A stretch of 64,000 nt of DNA from Flavobacterium psychrophilum (GTDB lineage: Bacteria; Bacteroidota; Bacteroidia; Flavobacteriales; Flavobacteriaceae). Below, piece after piece: positions 35,577 to 42,558 of the stretch; positions within the stretch are counted from its first letter, which is position 1; each line of letters starts with the position of its first letter. The DNA is taken from positions 93,125-157,124 of the forward strand of contig CAMAWT010000003.1 of NCBI GenBank assembly GCA_945862065.1, read 5' to 3'. The translations under genes were made by a program, and so were the position numbers. Under the pieces are notes generated by a model that was not told the DNA's origin, ran no database searches, and saw only the letters and a program-made list of their open reading frames with translations.

Positions 35577-35849
35577 GGGAATCATTGTTGTCCGATTAAA
35601 ATTTTACTTTTATTTTAATTCTTGGATTATAAACTGTTTAAATACATAAATCATTTATCGACTAGTTATTTAAATATGCAGCAATCAAATGAAAATATTT
35701 GCCATGAATGTCACGGATTTAGCGTATTATCAAGGATAAATTCATTGAAATCTGCTACAATTAAAATGCTCAAAGTTAAATTTGATTTTTATTATATAAT
35801 ATTGTAAAAAAATATAAAAACTACCCACAAATTTTAATAATCTAATTTG
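35577..35849. other. Non-coding gap with a degenerate repeat
   Basis: I see no gene. At about 35698-35766 the text TTGCCATGAATGTCACGGATTT then AAATTCATTGAAATCTG recalls the GCCAC/CGGATT-type degenerate elements at 2349-2420 and 13371-13427. The rest is AT-rich. Confidence 0.4.
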
Positions 35850-35857
35850 TACATTTG
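35850..35857 (+). promoter_or_regulatory. Putative -7 box of the ctaB operon
   Basis: TACATTTG matches TAnnTTTG, but no TTG is found at the right distance upstream. Its position places the transcript start after about 35861, which excludes the TTG at 35847 as a translation start for ctaB. Confidence 0.45.
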
Positions 35858-35879
35858 CACATCAAAAAAAAGCATTCCA

Positions 35880-36782
35880 TTGAATACAATAGATTCCATA
35901 TCTCCTTTCAAAAAAAAATATACTGATTTTCTAGAAATTACCAAAGCTAGATTAGCAATCAGCGTGGTTTTTTCTTCAATTGCTGGCTATTTGTTGGGGT
36001 TCAATGATCAGCAACCTTTTAGTTGGATTGTTTTGCTTATGTTGTCTGTTGGCGGTTATTGTATGGTTGGCGCTTCCAATGCATTCAATCAAGTCATAGA
36101 AAAAGACCTTGATTTATTGATGGATAGAACCAAAAACCGTCCGGTGCCTTCCAAAAGAATGTCGGTAAACATTGCTTTGTTTGTTGCTTTTACTTTAACG
36201 CTTATCGGTTTGATATTGCTCTATTTAATCAATCCGAAAACGGCAATGTTTGGTGCGATTTCAATATTTTTATACACTAGTTTATATACCCCATTAAAGA
36301 CAGTAACGCCCTTGGCAGTTTTTGTTGGAGCATTTCCAGGAGCAATCCCTTTTATGTTGGGTTGGGTTGCAGCAACAGATCACTTTGGCATCGAAGCTGG
36401 TACTTTATTTTTGATTCAGTTTTTATGGCAATTCCCACATTTTTGGGCAATTGGTTGGTTTTTATTTGAAGATTATGAAAAAGCTGGTTTTTTTATGTTA
36501 CCAACAGGTAAAAAAGACACTAAAACCGCTACTCAAATAATTTTATATACCCTTTGGTTAATCATAGCATCTATTTTGCCTAGTTTGGGTTATACTGGTC
36601 AATTGCATACTGGTATTTTAGCAACAGTCCTTATTTTTATTTTGGGATTGTGGATGTTGCTATATAGTTTAAAACTCTATCATAAAAGAACCTCAAAGGC
36701 TGCTAGAACGTTAATGTTGGTGAGCGTTTCATACATTACCTTATTGCAACTTATTTTAATAATAGATAAATTTTTACGATAA
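35880..36782 (+). CDS. ctaB: Protoheme IX farnesyltransferase
   Basis: A roughly 300-residue inner membrane UbiA-family enzyme that adds a farnesyl group to heme b to make heme o, the precursor of heme a for cytochrome oxidase. I take the TTG at 35880 (MNTIDSISPFKKKYTDFLEITKARLA) as start, since the reading frame further upstream overlaps the probable promoter. The prenyl-binding motif NAFNQVIEKDLDLLMDRTKNRP is clear and about eight to nine hydrophobic helices follow. It heads the oxidase block and ends 2 nt before the first subunit III gene. Also named cyoE in other bacteria. Confidence 0.92.
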   Translation: MNTIDSISPFKKKYTDFLEITKARLAISVVFSSIAGYLLGFNDQQPFSWIVLLMLSVGGYCMVGASNAFNQVIEKDLDLLMDRTKNRPVPSKRMSVNIALFVAFTLTLIGLILLYLINPKTAMFGAISIFLYTSLYTPLKTVTPLAVFVGAFPGAIPFMLGWVAATDHFGIEAGTLFLIQFLWQFPHFWAIGWFLFEDYEKAGFFMLPTGKKDTKTATQIILYTLWLIIASILPSLGYTGQLHTGILATVLIFILGLWMLLYSLKLYHKRTSKAARTLMLVSVSYITLLQLILIIDKFLR

Positions 36783-36784
36783 TT

Positions 36785-37366
36785 ATGACAATGACTGCAG
36801 AAGAACACAAAAAAAGAAGCAATCGTTCCTATAAATTATTATTGCTTTTTGCAATGATAAGCATGACGATGATGTTTGCTGGATTAACAAGTGCTTATGT
36901 TGTAAGTAAATCCAGAACCGATTGGTTGAAAAATTTTGAAATGCCATTAGCTTTCAAATTAAGTTTGCTTGTAATTATATTATGTAGCGTAACTTTTCAT
37001 TTCGCACAAAAAACAATACAAAAAGATCGTAGAGATGCGACCACTTTATTTTTATTAGTAACACTTGCTTTGGGAAGTACTTTTGTTTATTTACAGTTTG
37101 AAGGATTCAATCAATTGTATGCAAAAGGCCTAGTTCCTGTTGGAGGTTCGGGTGCTATTACCATTTCTTTTTTGTATGTGGTCGTTTTTGCGCACCTTTT
37201 ACACCTTGCTGGAGGGATGATTTCGCTACTAATTATAATTTATAATCATTTTAAACAAAAGTACAATGCGAGCCAATTTCTTGGAATTGAGCTAGGTGCA
37301 ATGTACTGGCACTTTTTAGATTTGCTTTGGATATATTTATTTTTGTTTATATATTTCATTAAATAA
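36785..37366 (+). CDS. Cytochrome c oxidase subunit III (short form)
   Basis: A 193-residue inner membrane protein with five hydrophobic helices. The C-terminal AMYWHFLDLLWIYLFLFIYF is the typical last helix of heme-copper oxidase subunit III (WHxxDxxW). The central VVVFAHLLHLAGGMISLL resembles the helix with the conserved His. It is translated 2 nt after ctaB, and a second, longer subunit III gene follows after 42 nt. Confidence 0.9.
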   Translation: MTMTAEEHKKRSNRSYKLLLLFAMISMTMMFAGLTSAYVVSKSRTDWLKNFEMPLAFKLSLLVIILCSVTFHFAQKTIQKDRRDATTLFLLVTLALGSTFVYLQFEGFNQLYAKGLVPVGGSGAITISFLYVVVFAHLLHLAGGMISLLIIIYNHFKQKYNASQFLGIELGAMYWHFLDLLWIYLFLFIYFIK

Positions 37367-37408
37367 GAAAAAAACGTAAATTTGGGGACTTTTTAATAAT
37401 AACTTTTT

Positions 37409-38440
37409 ATGGGATCGACAGATACATCTGCACAAACTGTAGGAAAAACTTGGGGTGGTGGTAATGAGCCATTAAAGGCAAGTTATGGAAAATTAATGAT
37501 GTGGTTTTTCATCGTTTCTGATGCATTAACCTTTTCAGGATTTTTGGCTGCTTATGGTTTTTCAAGATTTAAATTTATAGAAACATGGCCTTTGGCTGAT
37601 GAAGTGTTCACTCACTTTCCATTCATGCACGGAGTTCCAGCGCCGATGTACTATGTGGCTTTGATGACTTTTATTTTGATTTTTTCATCTGTAACTATGG
37701 TTTTAGCCGTAGATGCAGGTCATCACATGAAACAAAAAAGAGTTGCTTTTTACATGTTTTTAACCATTATTGGAGGTTTAATTTTCGTAGGATCTCAGGC
37801 TTGGGAATGGAAAAATTTCATCCAAGGTGAATATGGTGCTATTGAAACTAAAGGCGGAAGCATTCTTCAATTTGTTGATGAAAAAGGTAAAAGATTGAAA
37901 CTTTCTGAAGTTGCTGTAGAATTGCCAGAAGAAAGAGTGCAACACAAACCTAGCAACGGAATTTGGTTTGTAGGCGAAAGTGAATTGCCTTCTTTCTCAG
38001 TTGCTGAAGTTCAAGCTGGTTTTGCTCAGAAAAAAAATGTTTTAATTAGAACAGAAGAAATTTACACTACTGAAACAATTAAAACAGCAAAAGGGTTGAA
38101 TGAAAACAAAGCTCTAAATTCAGAAAAACAAAAATTCATCCTATCTAGAAAAGAATCTGAAAATCGTTTAGCCCAAGCTACACTTGTGGTAGAAGGTGCC
38201 AATTTAAATAGAAATGAATACGGAAGTAAATTATTTGCTGATTTCTTTTTCTTTATAACTGGTTTCCACGGTTTCCACGTTTTTTCTGGAGTTATCATCA
38301 ATATCATTATTTTTCTAAATGTTTTAGTAGGAACGTATCAAAAAAGAGGTTCTTATGAGATGGTTGAAAAAGTCGGACTTTACTGGCACTTTGTCGATTT
38401 AGTTTGGGTATTTGTATTTACATTCTTCTACTTAGTTTAA
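37409..38440 (+). CDS. Cytochrome c oxidase subunit III (long form with insert)
   Basis: A 343-residue subunit III. The N-terminal helices (KLMMWFFIVSDALTFSGFLAAYGFSRF) and the C-terminal ITGFHGFHVFSGVIINI and GLYWHFVDLVWVFVFTFFYLV are canonical. Between the third and fourth helix pairs, from about residue 140 to 270, there is a hydrophilic insert with a charged coiled-coil-like stretch (NENKALNSEKQKFILSRKE). The insert most likely faces one side of the membrane and could contact another subunit. Subunits I and II are not in the window. Confidence 0.9.
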   Translation: MGSTDTSAQTVGKTWGGGNEPLKASYGKLMMWFFIVSDALTFSGFLAAYGFSRFKFIETWPLADEVFTHFPFMHGVPAPMYYVALMTFILIFSSVTMVLAVDAGHHMKQKRVAFYMFLTIIGGLIFVGSQAWEWKNFIQGEYGAIETKGGSILQFVDEKGKRLKLSEVAVELPEERVQHKPSNGIWFVGESELPSFSVAEVQAGFAQKKNVLIRTEEIYTTETIKTAKGLNENKALNSEKQKFILSRKESENRLAQATLVVEGANLNRNEYGSKLFADFFFFITGFHGFHVFSGVIINIIIFLNVLVGTYQKRGSYEMVEKVGLYWHFVDLVWVFVFTFFYLV

Positions 38441-38459
38441 TTTATAGAAAATATTTATT

Positions 38460-38810
38460 ATGTCACACGAACATGTTTCTAATTTAAAAAGAATTTGGTT
38501 TGTTTTCGGATTGCTATCTGTAGTAACAACTGTTGAAGTAATTTTGGGTATTATCAAACCAGAATCATTACACATGACTAACTTTTTAGGTACTAATTTA
38601 CTTAATTGGATATTCATTATTTTAACAATATTCAAAGCGTATTACATCGTTTGGGCATTTATGCACATGGAAGGCGAAGTAATTGCATTACGTTGGATGG
38701 CTGTTGGAACAACTGTTTTTCTAATCATGTACCTATCATTCATCCTCTTAACAGAAGGGGATTATGTATTTGGGGTTTTTAAAAATTCAACCATCAAATG
38801 GAATTTTTAA
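38460..38810 (+). CDS. Cytochrome c oxidase subunit IV family protein
   Basis: A 116-residue membrane protein with three hydrophobic helices. It opens MSHEHVSNLKRIWFVFGLLSVVTTVEVILGI and contains IFKAYYIVWAFMHMEGE, the pattern of the prokaryotic cytochrome oxidase subunit IV family. It lies 19 nt after the long subunit III gene and is followed by an intrinsic terminator, so it ends this transcription unit. Confidence 0.88.
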   Translation: MSHEHVSNLKRIWFVFGLLSVVTTVEVILGIIKPESLHMTNFLGTNLLNWIFIILTIFKAYYIVWAFMHMEGEVIALRWMAVGTTVFLIMYLSFILLTEGDYVFGVFKNSTIKWNF

Positions 38811-38831
38811 TATTATAATTAATTCAAATTT

Positions 38832-38858
38832 AAGGTACGCATTGCGTACCTTTTTTTT
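38832..38858 (+). terminator. Intrinsic terminator of the oxidase subunit operon
   Basis: AAGGTACGC and GCGTACCTT form a 9-bp stem around ATT, directly followed by a T run. It is the clearest terminator in the window. Confidence 0.93.
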
Positions 38859-38880
38859 ATTTTTGTAAAAAATATTTCTC

Positions 38881-39552
38881 ATGAAAAAGAATTTTGTCCT
38901 TTTCGTTTTATTTGTATTGCCTTTAGCAGCTTACTTATTTTTTGCATCAGGTGTAAACAGTTTTGCCAAGTTGCCGGTTTTAACAAAAAACATTCCAGAA
39001 ATCACTTCTTGGAAACCCTACACTTATACCCCAATACAATTAGAAAATAAAATAACAATACTTGGATTTACTGGTGAAAACATCAAATCACGCAGAGGTT
39101 ATTTTTTTAATTTGTATGAAAAAATTTACAAAAAAGACGAACAATTCAAAGATTTTCAAGTTGTTTTTGTAGCTCCATCAGGAACCGAAAAAAAAATTGA
39201 TTCCTTAATGATAGATTTAAAAAAACTTGGTTCATTGGTTGGATGGAAATTTATCTTTGCCTCACCAGATCAAATCAATAAATTTTATTCAAATATGAAA
39301 CTCACAGGAAATTTAGATAAAGATCTTGGCTCTAGAATGGTTTATATTATTGATAAAAAAAGAAATCTAAGAGGTAGAAAAGGAAAATCTGTAAAAGGAG
39401 ATGTGGAATACAGAGAGGGTTATAACACTTCTTTAGTATCCGAATTGCATAACGAAATGACAGATGACGTTAAAGTAATTTTAGCAGAATATCGTTTGGC
39501 GCTCAAAGTAAATCACAATGCATCAAAAAAATTAGAACACCGTGAAAAATAA
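38881..39552 (+). CDS. SCO-like membrane-anchored protein without the copper cysteines
   Basis: A 223-residue protein with an N-terminal anchor helix (NFVLFVLFVLPLAAYLFFA) and a thioredoxin-like body (NKITILGFTGENIKSRRGYFFNLYEKIYKK, FQVVFVAPSG, SRMVYIIDKKRNLRGRKGK). The layout matches SCO/thioredoxin-fold proteins, but there is no cysteine at all in the protein, so it cannot use a CxxxC copper or redox site. It overlaps the true SCO gene by 11 nt, suggesting that the two are made together and may pair. The function is not known to me. Confidence 0.7.
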   Translation: MKKNFVLFVLFVLPLAAYLFFASGVNSFAKLPVLTKNIPEITSWKPYTYTPIQLENKITILGFTGENIKSRRGYFFNLYEKIYKKDEQFKDFQVVFVAPSGTEKKIDSLMIDLKKLGSLVGWKFIFASPDQINKFYSNMKLTGNLDKDLGSRMVYIIDKKRNLRGRKGKSVKGDVEYREGYNTSLVSELHNEMTDDVKVILAEYRLALKVNHNASKKLEHREK

Positions 39553-40222
39553 ATCATACATCGGAATCTCTTTTATTATATTGCTTTTCGGAATCATTTT
39601 CATTCCGAAAATCATCACACGAATCAAATCGGGATCGATTGTCCAAAATGATCGAATGAGTTCTTTAAATCAAAAAGAAATAGATACTTCTTTACTTGTT
39701 ATTGGCAATGCACCTAGTTTTGAATTAATCAATCAAAACAACATTAAAATTACTAATAAAGACTATCAAAATAAAGTCTATGTTCTAGAATTTTTCTTTT
39801 CTACTTGCCCAACCATTTGCCCCGTGATGAATGCAAACATGAAAAAGATTGATTCTGTTTACGGAAAAAATAATGATTTTGGTATTGCTTCCATTACTAT
39901 CAATCCGGAAAACGATACTCCAGAAGTACTCAAAAAACATGCGCAAGGTTTGCAAATCACCAATCCGAATTGGCATTTTTTAACAGGTGATAAAAAATAT
40001 ATTTTTGCCCTTGCTACTAACGGATTTAATATCTTTGCAGCAGAAAACAGTAAAGTCAATGGTGGTTTCGAACATTCAGGGCTTTTTGCTTTGATTGATA
40101 AAAACGGAAAAATTCGTTGTAGAAAAGATACATTTAATAACCCCATTTTATATTATGATGGACTTCAGCCGGAAGGCATAGAAGCCATCAAACAAGACAT
40201 TAAAAAACTTTTAGAAGAATAA
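39542..40222 (+). CDS. SCO family copper chaperone / oxidase assembly protein
   Basis: A 226-residue membrane-anchored thioredoxin-fold protein expected to deliver copper to, or reduce, the CuA site of cytochrome oxidase. GTG at 39542 is the start; an anchor helix lies at about 6-24. The copper ligands are Cys89 and Cys93 in FFFSTCPTICPVM, with the distal His in GGFEHSGLFALID. It is translated from within the end of the cysteine-free paralogue and is followed 2 nt later by a DUF420 gene. Confidence 0.92.
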   Translation: MKNKSYIGISFIILLFGIIFIPKIITRIKSGSIVQNDRMSSLNQKEIDTSLLVIGNAPSFELINQNNIKITNKDYQNKVYVLEFFFSTCPTICPVMNANMKKIDSVYGKNNDFGIASITINPENDTPEVLKKHAQGLQITNPNWHFLTGDKKYIFALATNGFNIFAAENSKVNGGFEHSGLFALIDKNGKIRCRKDTFNNPILYYDGLQPEGIEAIKQDIKKLLEE

Positions 40223-40224
40223 TC

Positions 40225-40767
40225 ATGGAAAAATCGACCCTCGAGAAAAAATTTAATTTACCAATTATTGGTGTGTCAATACTGATTCCAATTGTTGTTG
40301 CTATTTTATTTACAATTAAACTAAAAGACTTTGGCATCAATGTAGAGCCCTTGTCGTTTTTGCCGCCCATTTACGCAGCGATAAACGCGATTACAGCTCT
40401 TTTGTTGGTTACCGCTGTAATAGCGATTAAAAACGGAAATAGAAAACGTCACGAATTGCTTATGAAATCAGCCATTGCTTGCTCATTATTGTTTTTAGTA
40501 ATGTATGTGGCTTATCATTTAACTTCCGATCCAACACTATTTGGAGGAACAGGTTGGATAAAAGGGGTTTACTATTTTATACTAATTTCACACATTGCGT
40601 TGTCAATCATCATCATTCCGATGGTTTTGTTTACGTATGTACGTGCACTGTCGCAACAATTTGATAGACACAAAAAACTTGCAAAAATAACCTTTCCAAT
40701 TTGGTTATATGTTGCCGTTACTGGAGTAATTGTGTACTTAATGATTTCACCTTATTATGTTAATTAA
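40225..40767 (+). CDS. DUF420 membrane protein, oxidase assembly
   Basis: A 180-residue inner membrane protein with five hydrophobic helices. The motifs INAITALLLVTAVIAIKNGNRKRHELLMKSA and SHIALSIIIIPMVLFTYVRAL are typical of DUF420, which in some bacteria is CtaM, needed to assemble heme-a oxidases. The neighbouring SCO and subunit genes support that role. The conserved His residues in KRHELL and SHIALS are present. Its 3' end overlaps the next small gene. Confidence 0.85.
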   Translation: MEKSTLEKKFNLPIIGVSILIPIVVAILFTIKLKDFGINVEPLSFLPPIYAAINAITALLLVTAVIAIKNGNRKRHELLMKSAIACSLLFLVMYVAYHLTSDPTLFGGTGWIKGVYYFILISHIALSIIIIPMVLFTYVRALSQQFDRHKKLAKITFPIWLYVAVTGVIVYLMISPYYVN

Positions 40768-41011
40768 TAAACAAAAAAATAGTTTCAATTTCTTTTTTAC
40801 GATCATCGCACTTGCCATTCCATTTCTTTCATCAGCTCAATGCGCCATGTGCAGAGCCTCGCTTGAAAGCGAAGGAAACGCAACCAAAGCAGAATCGTTA
40901 AACGACGGGATTGTGTATTTGATGGTTATACCCTATTTTTTGGTGGGCGTAGTAGGTATTATTATTTACGTAATGTTTTACAAGAAGAAAAATAATTCTC
41001 TTTTAAATTAA
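40757..41011 (+). CDS. Small exported membrane protein with CxxC, oxidase cluster
   Basis: An 84-residue protein with a signal or first helix (FFFTIIALAIPFLSSA), a short segment with CAMC just after it, and a C-terminal helix (GIVYLMVIPYFLVGVVGIIIYVMF). The two cysteines could bind metal or form a disulfide on the outer face of the inner membrane. It overlaps the DUF420 gene by 11 nt and closes the assembly cluster. I do not know a named family for it. Confidence 0.7.
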   Translation: MLINKQKNSFNFFFTIIALAIPFLSSAQCAMCRASLESEGNATKAESLNDGIVYLMVIPYFLVGVVGIIIYVMFYKKKNNSLLN

Positions 41012-41020
41012 CTAATTAAT

Positions 41021-41413
41021 TTAATCTAAATTTTGTATAATCGCTTTTGCGATAGCTTCAAACTCATCTTTAGTAAGACTTACTTTATTTTGAAAACGCA
41101 TTTCGTCCATATCGTTTAAGGGTATTAAATGTACGTGTGCGTGCGGCACTTCTAGACCAATAACAGCCATACCAACTCGTTTGCAAGGAATTGTTTTCTC
41201 TAATGCAATAGCGATTTTTTTGGAAAATTGCATTAATCCTAAAAACAAATCGTCTTCGATATCAAATAGCTTATTGATTTCTTGTTTTGGAATACACAAA
41301 GTATGCCCATTGGCATTTGGATTGACATCCAAAAAGGCTAAAAATTGTTCGGTTTCTACAATTTTATAACAAGGAATTTTTCCTTCAATGATTTTCGAAA
41401 AAATGGTTGACAT
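41021..41413 (-). CDS. HIT family hydrolase
   Basis: A 130-residue cytoplasmic nucleotide hydrolase/transferase of the histidine triad group. His91, His93 and His95 form the triad HAHVHLIP. The start IFSKIIEGKIPCYKIVE and FLDVNPNANGHTLCIPK are typical of HinT-like purine phosphoramidases. It is 11 nt downstream of greA on the same strand, probably one transcript, and converges with the oxidase cluster. Confidence 0.93.
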   Translation of the reverse strand: MSTIFSKIIEGKIPCYKIVETEQFLAFLDVNPNANGHTLCIPKQEINKLFDIEDDLFLGLMQFSKKIAIALEKTIPCKRVGMAVIGLEVPHAHVHLIPLNDMDEMRFQNKVSLTKDEFEAIAKAIIQNLD

Positions 41414-41424
41414 AGCATATAGTT

Positions 41425-41901
41425 TTAGTCACGACTGATTTCTAAAATTTCAAACTGAAGCGCCCCGTTTGGAACGGTTATTTCAGCGATATCTCCTACA
41501 GATTTCCCTAGTAAACCTTTACCAATTGGAGAAGTTACAGATATTTTCCCTGTTTTTAAATCGGCTTCACTTTCTGCAACTAACGTATATTTTAACTCCA
41601 TTCCGTTAGCTTTGTTTTTTATTTTTACATTAGACAATACTAATACTTTTGAAGTGTCCAAATGGCTTTCGTCTATCAATCTTGCATTGGCATGGGTTTC
41701 TTCTAGTTTTGCAATACGCATTTCTAGCATTCCTTGAGCTTCTTTGGCAGCATCATATTCTGCATTTTCAGACAAATCACCTTTGTCTCTTGCTTCTGCA
41801 ATATCTTGTGATGCTTTTGGACGCATAACGCTCTTTAAATGATCAAGTTCTTCTCTTAATTTTTTTAATCCTTCGGCTGTATAATACGATACGTTGCTCA
41901 T
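41425..41901 (-). CDS. greA: Transcription elongation factor GreA
   Basis: A 158-residue factor that enters the RNA polymerase secondary channel and stimulates cleavage of backtracked transcripts. The N-terminal coiled coil carries the essential acidic tip (DLSENAEYDAAKEAQG), and the C-terminal FKBP-like domain has ISVTSPIGKGLLGKSVGDIAEI. The length is standard. It is transcribed with the HIT gene and divergently from the Rieske-like lipoprotein gene. Confidence 0.96.
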   Translation of the reverse strand: MSNVSYYTAEGLKKLREELDHLKSVMRPKASQDIAEARDKGDLSENAEYDAAKEAQGMLEMRIAKLEETHANARLIDESHLDTSKVLVLSNVKIKNKANGMELKYTLVAESEADLKTGKISVTSPIGKGLLGKSVGDIAEITVPNGALQFEILEISRD

Positions 41902-41996
41902 AATTAATTGGTTATTAGTAGCTTTAAATTGTACAAAAGCTAATTATTATTGTACTATTAAATAAAAATTTTAGTTGTTTATTGTTTTCTTAAAAT

Positions 41997-42030
41997 AAAA
42001 GAAATCCCACAGACATGGGATTTCTTTTTT
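41997..42030. terminator. Symmetrical hairpin with A and T flanks in a divergent promoter region
   Basis: AAAGAAATCCCA and TGGGATTTCTTT pair around CAGACA, with T-rich sequence following on either strand. It looks like a bidirectional terminator but lies between two divergent genes, where no transcript should end. It may act as an attenuator or stop spurious antisense reads. Confidence 0.6.
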
Positions 42031-42135
42031 CAAAGATATATAATTTTGTTTATTTAATTCTTACTTTTGTTTATTAAATCAAGACAAAGTTACTTAAATT
42101 AATTTTTACTTGATACTACTTTTTTAAAAATAATT

Positions 42136-42558
42136 ATGAAAAAAATATTTTTGGCGGCAATCTGTTTTGCTTTACTTTCTGGATGTGGTGGTGATAACTT
42201 TAATAACAACAATCCGTATTTGCCCAATTATAATTTTTCGATGGAAATAAACACCGATTTACCTTTATACAATTCGCTTAAATTTCCCAGTAATGGCATT
42301 AGAGTTTTTCAAGCAAATGCGCCAACTAATGGTGTTATTATTTTCAACACTGGAAATAGTTATACTGCCTATGATGGCTCGTGTCCAAATCAGGCAATTG
42401 CCAGTTGCTCGCGACTAACCATCAGCGGAATAAATGGTGTTTGCCAATGCCAAAGCGAACAATATAATTTATTTACAGGACAAGCCGTTGGCAAACAATA
42501 CCCGCTGAAACCCTACAGAGTAGAGGTTGTTGGGTCGGTAGTTCGTGTTTTTAATTAA
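42136..42558 (+). CDS. Rieske-like lipoprotein lacking histidine ligands
   Basis: A 140-residue lipoprotein (signal FLAAICFALLSGC, lipidated Cys17). The body resembles a small Rieske domain: YDGSCPNQ stands where CPH is expected, CQCQSEQYNLFTGQAVGKQYPLKPYRVEV where CxxH-S-Y/F-D..TG is expected. Both cluster histidines are replaced by Asn/Gln, while four cysteines remain (SCPN, ASCS, GVCQ, CQCQ). It may bind no 2Fe-2S cluster, or a cluster with another ligand set, or have disulfides instead. Its 3' end overlaps the convergent TonB receptor gene by 4 nt. Confidence 0.65.
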   Translation: MKKIFLAAICFALLSGCGGDNFNNNNPYLPNYNFSMEINTDLPLYNSLKFPSNGIRVFQANAPTNGVIIFNTGNSYTAYDGSCPNQAIASCSRLTISGINGVCQCQSEQYNLFTGQAVGKQYPLKPYRVEVVGSVVRVFN

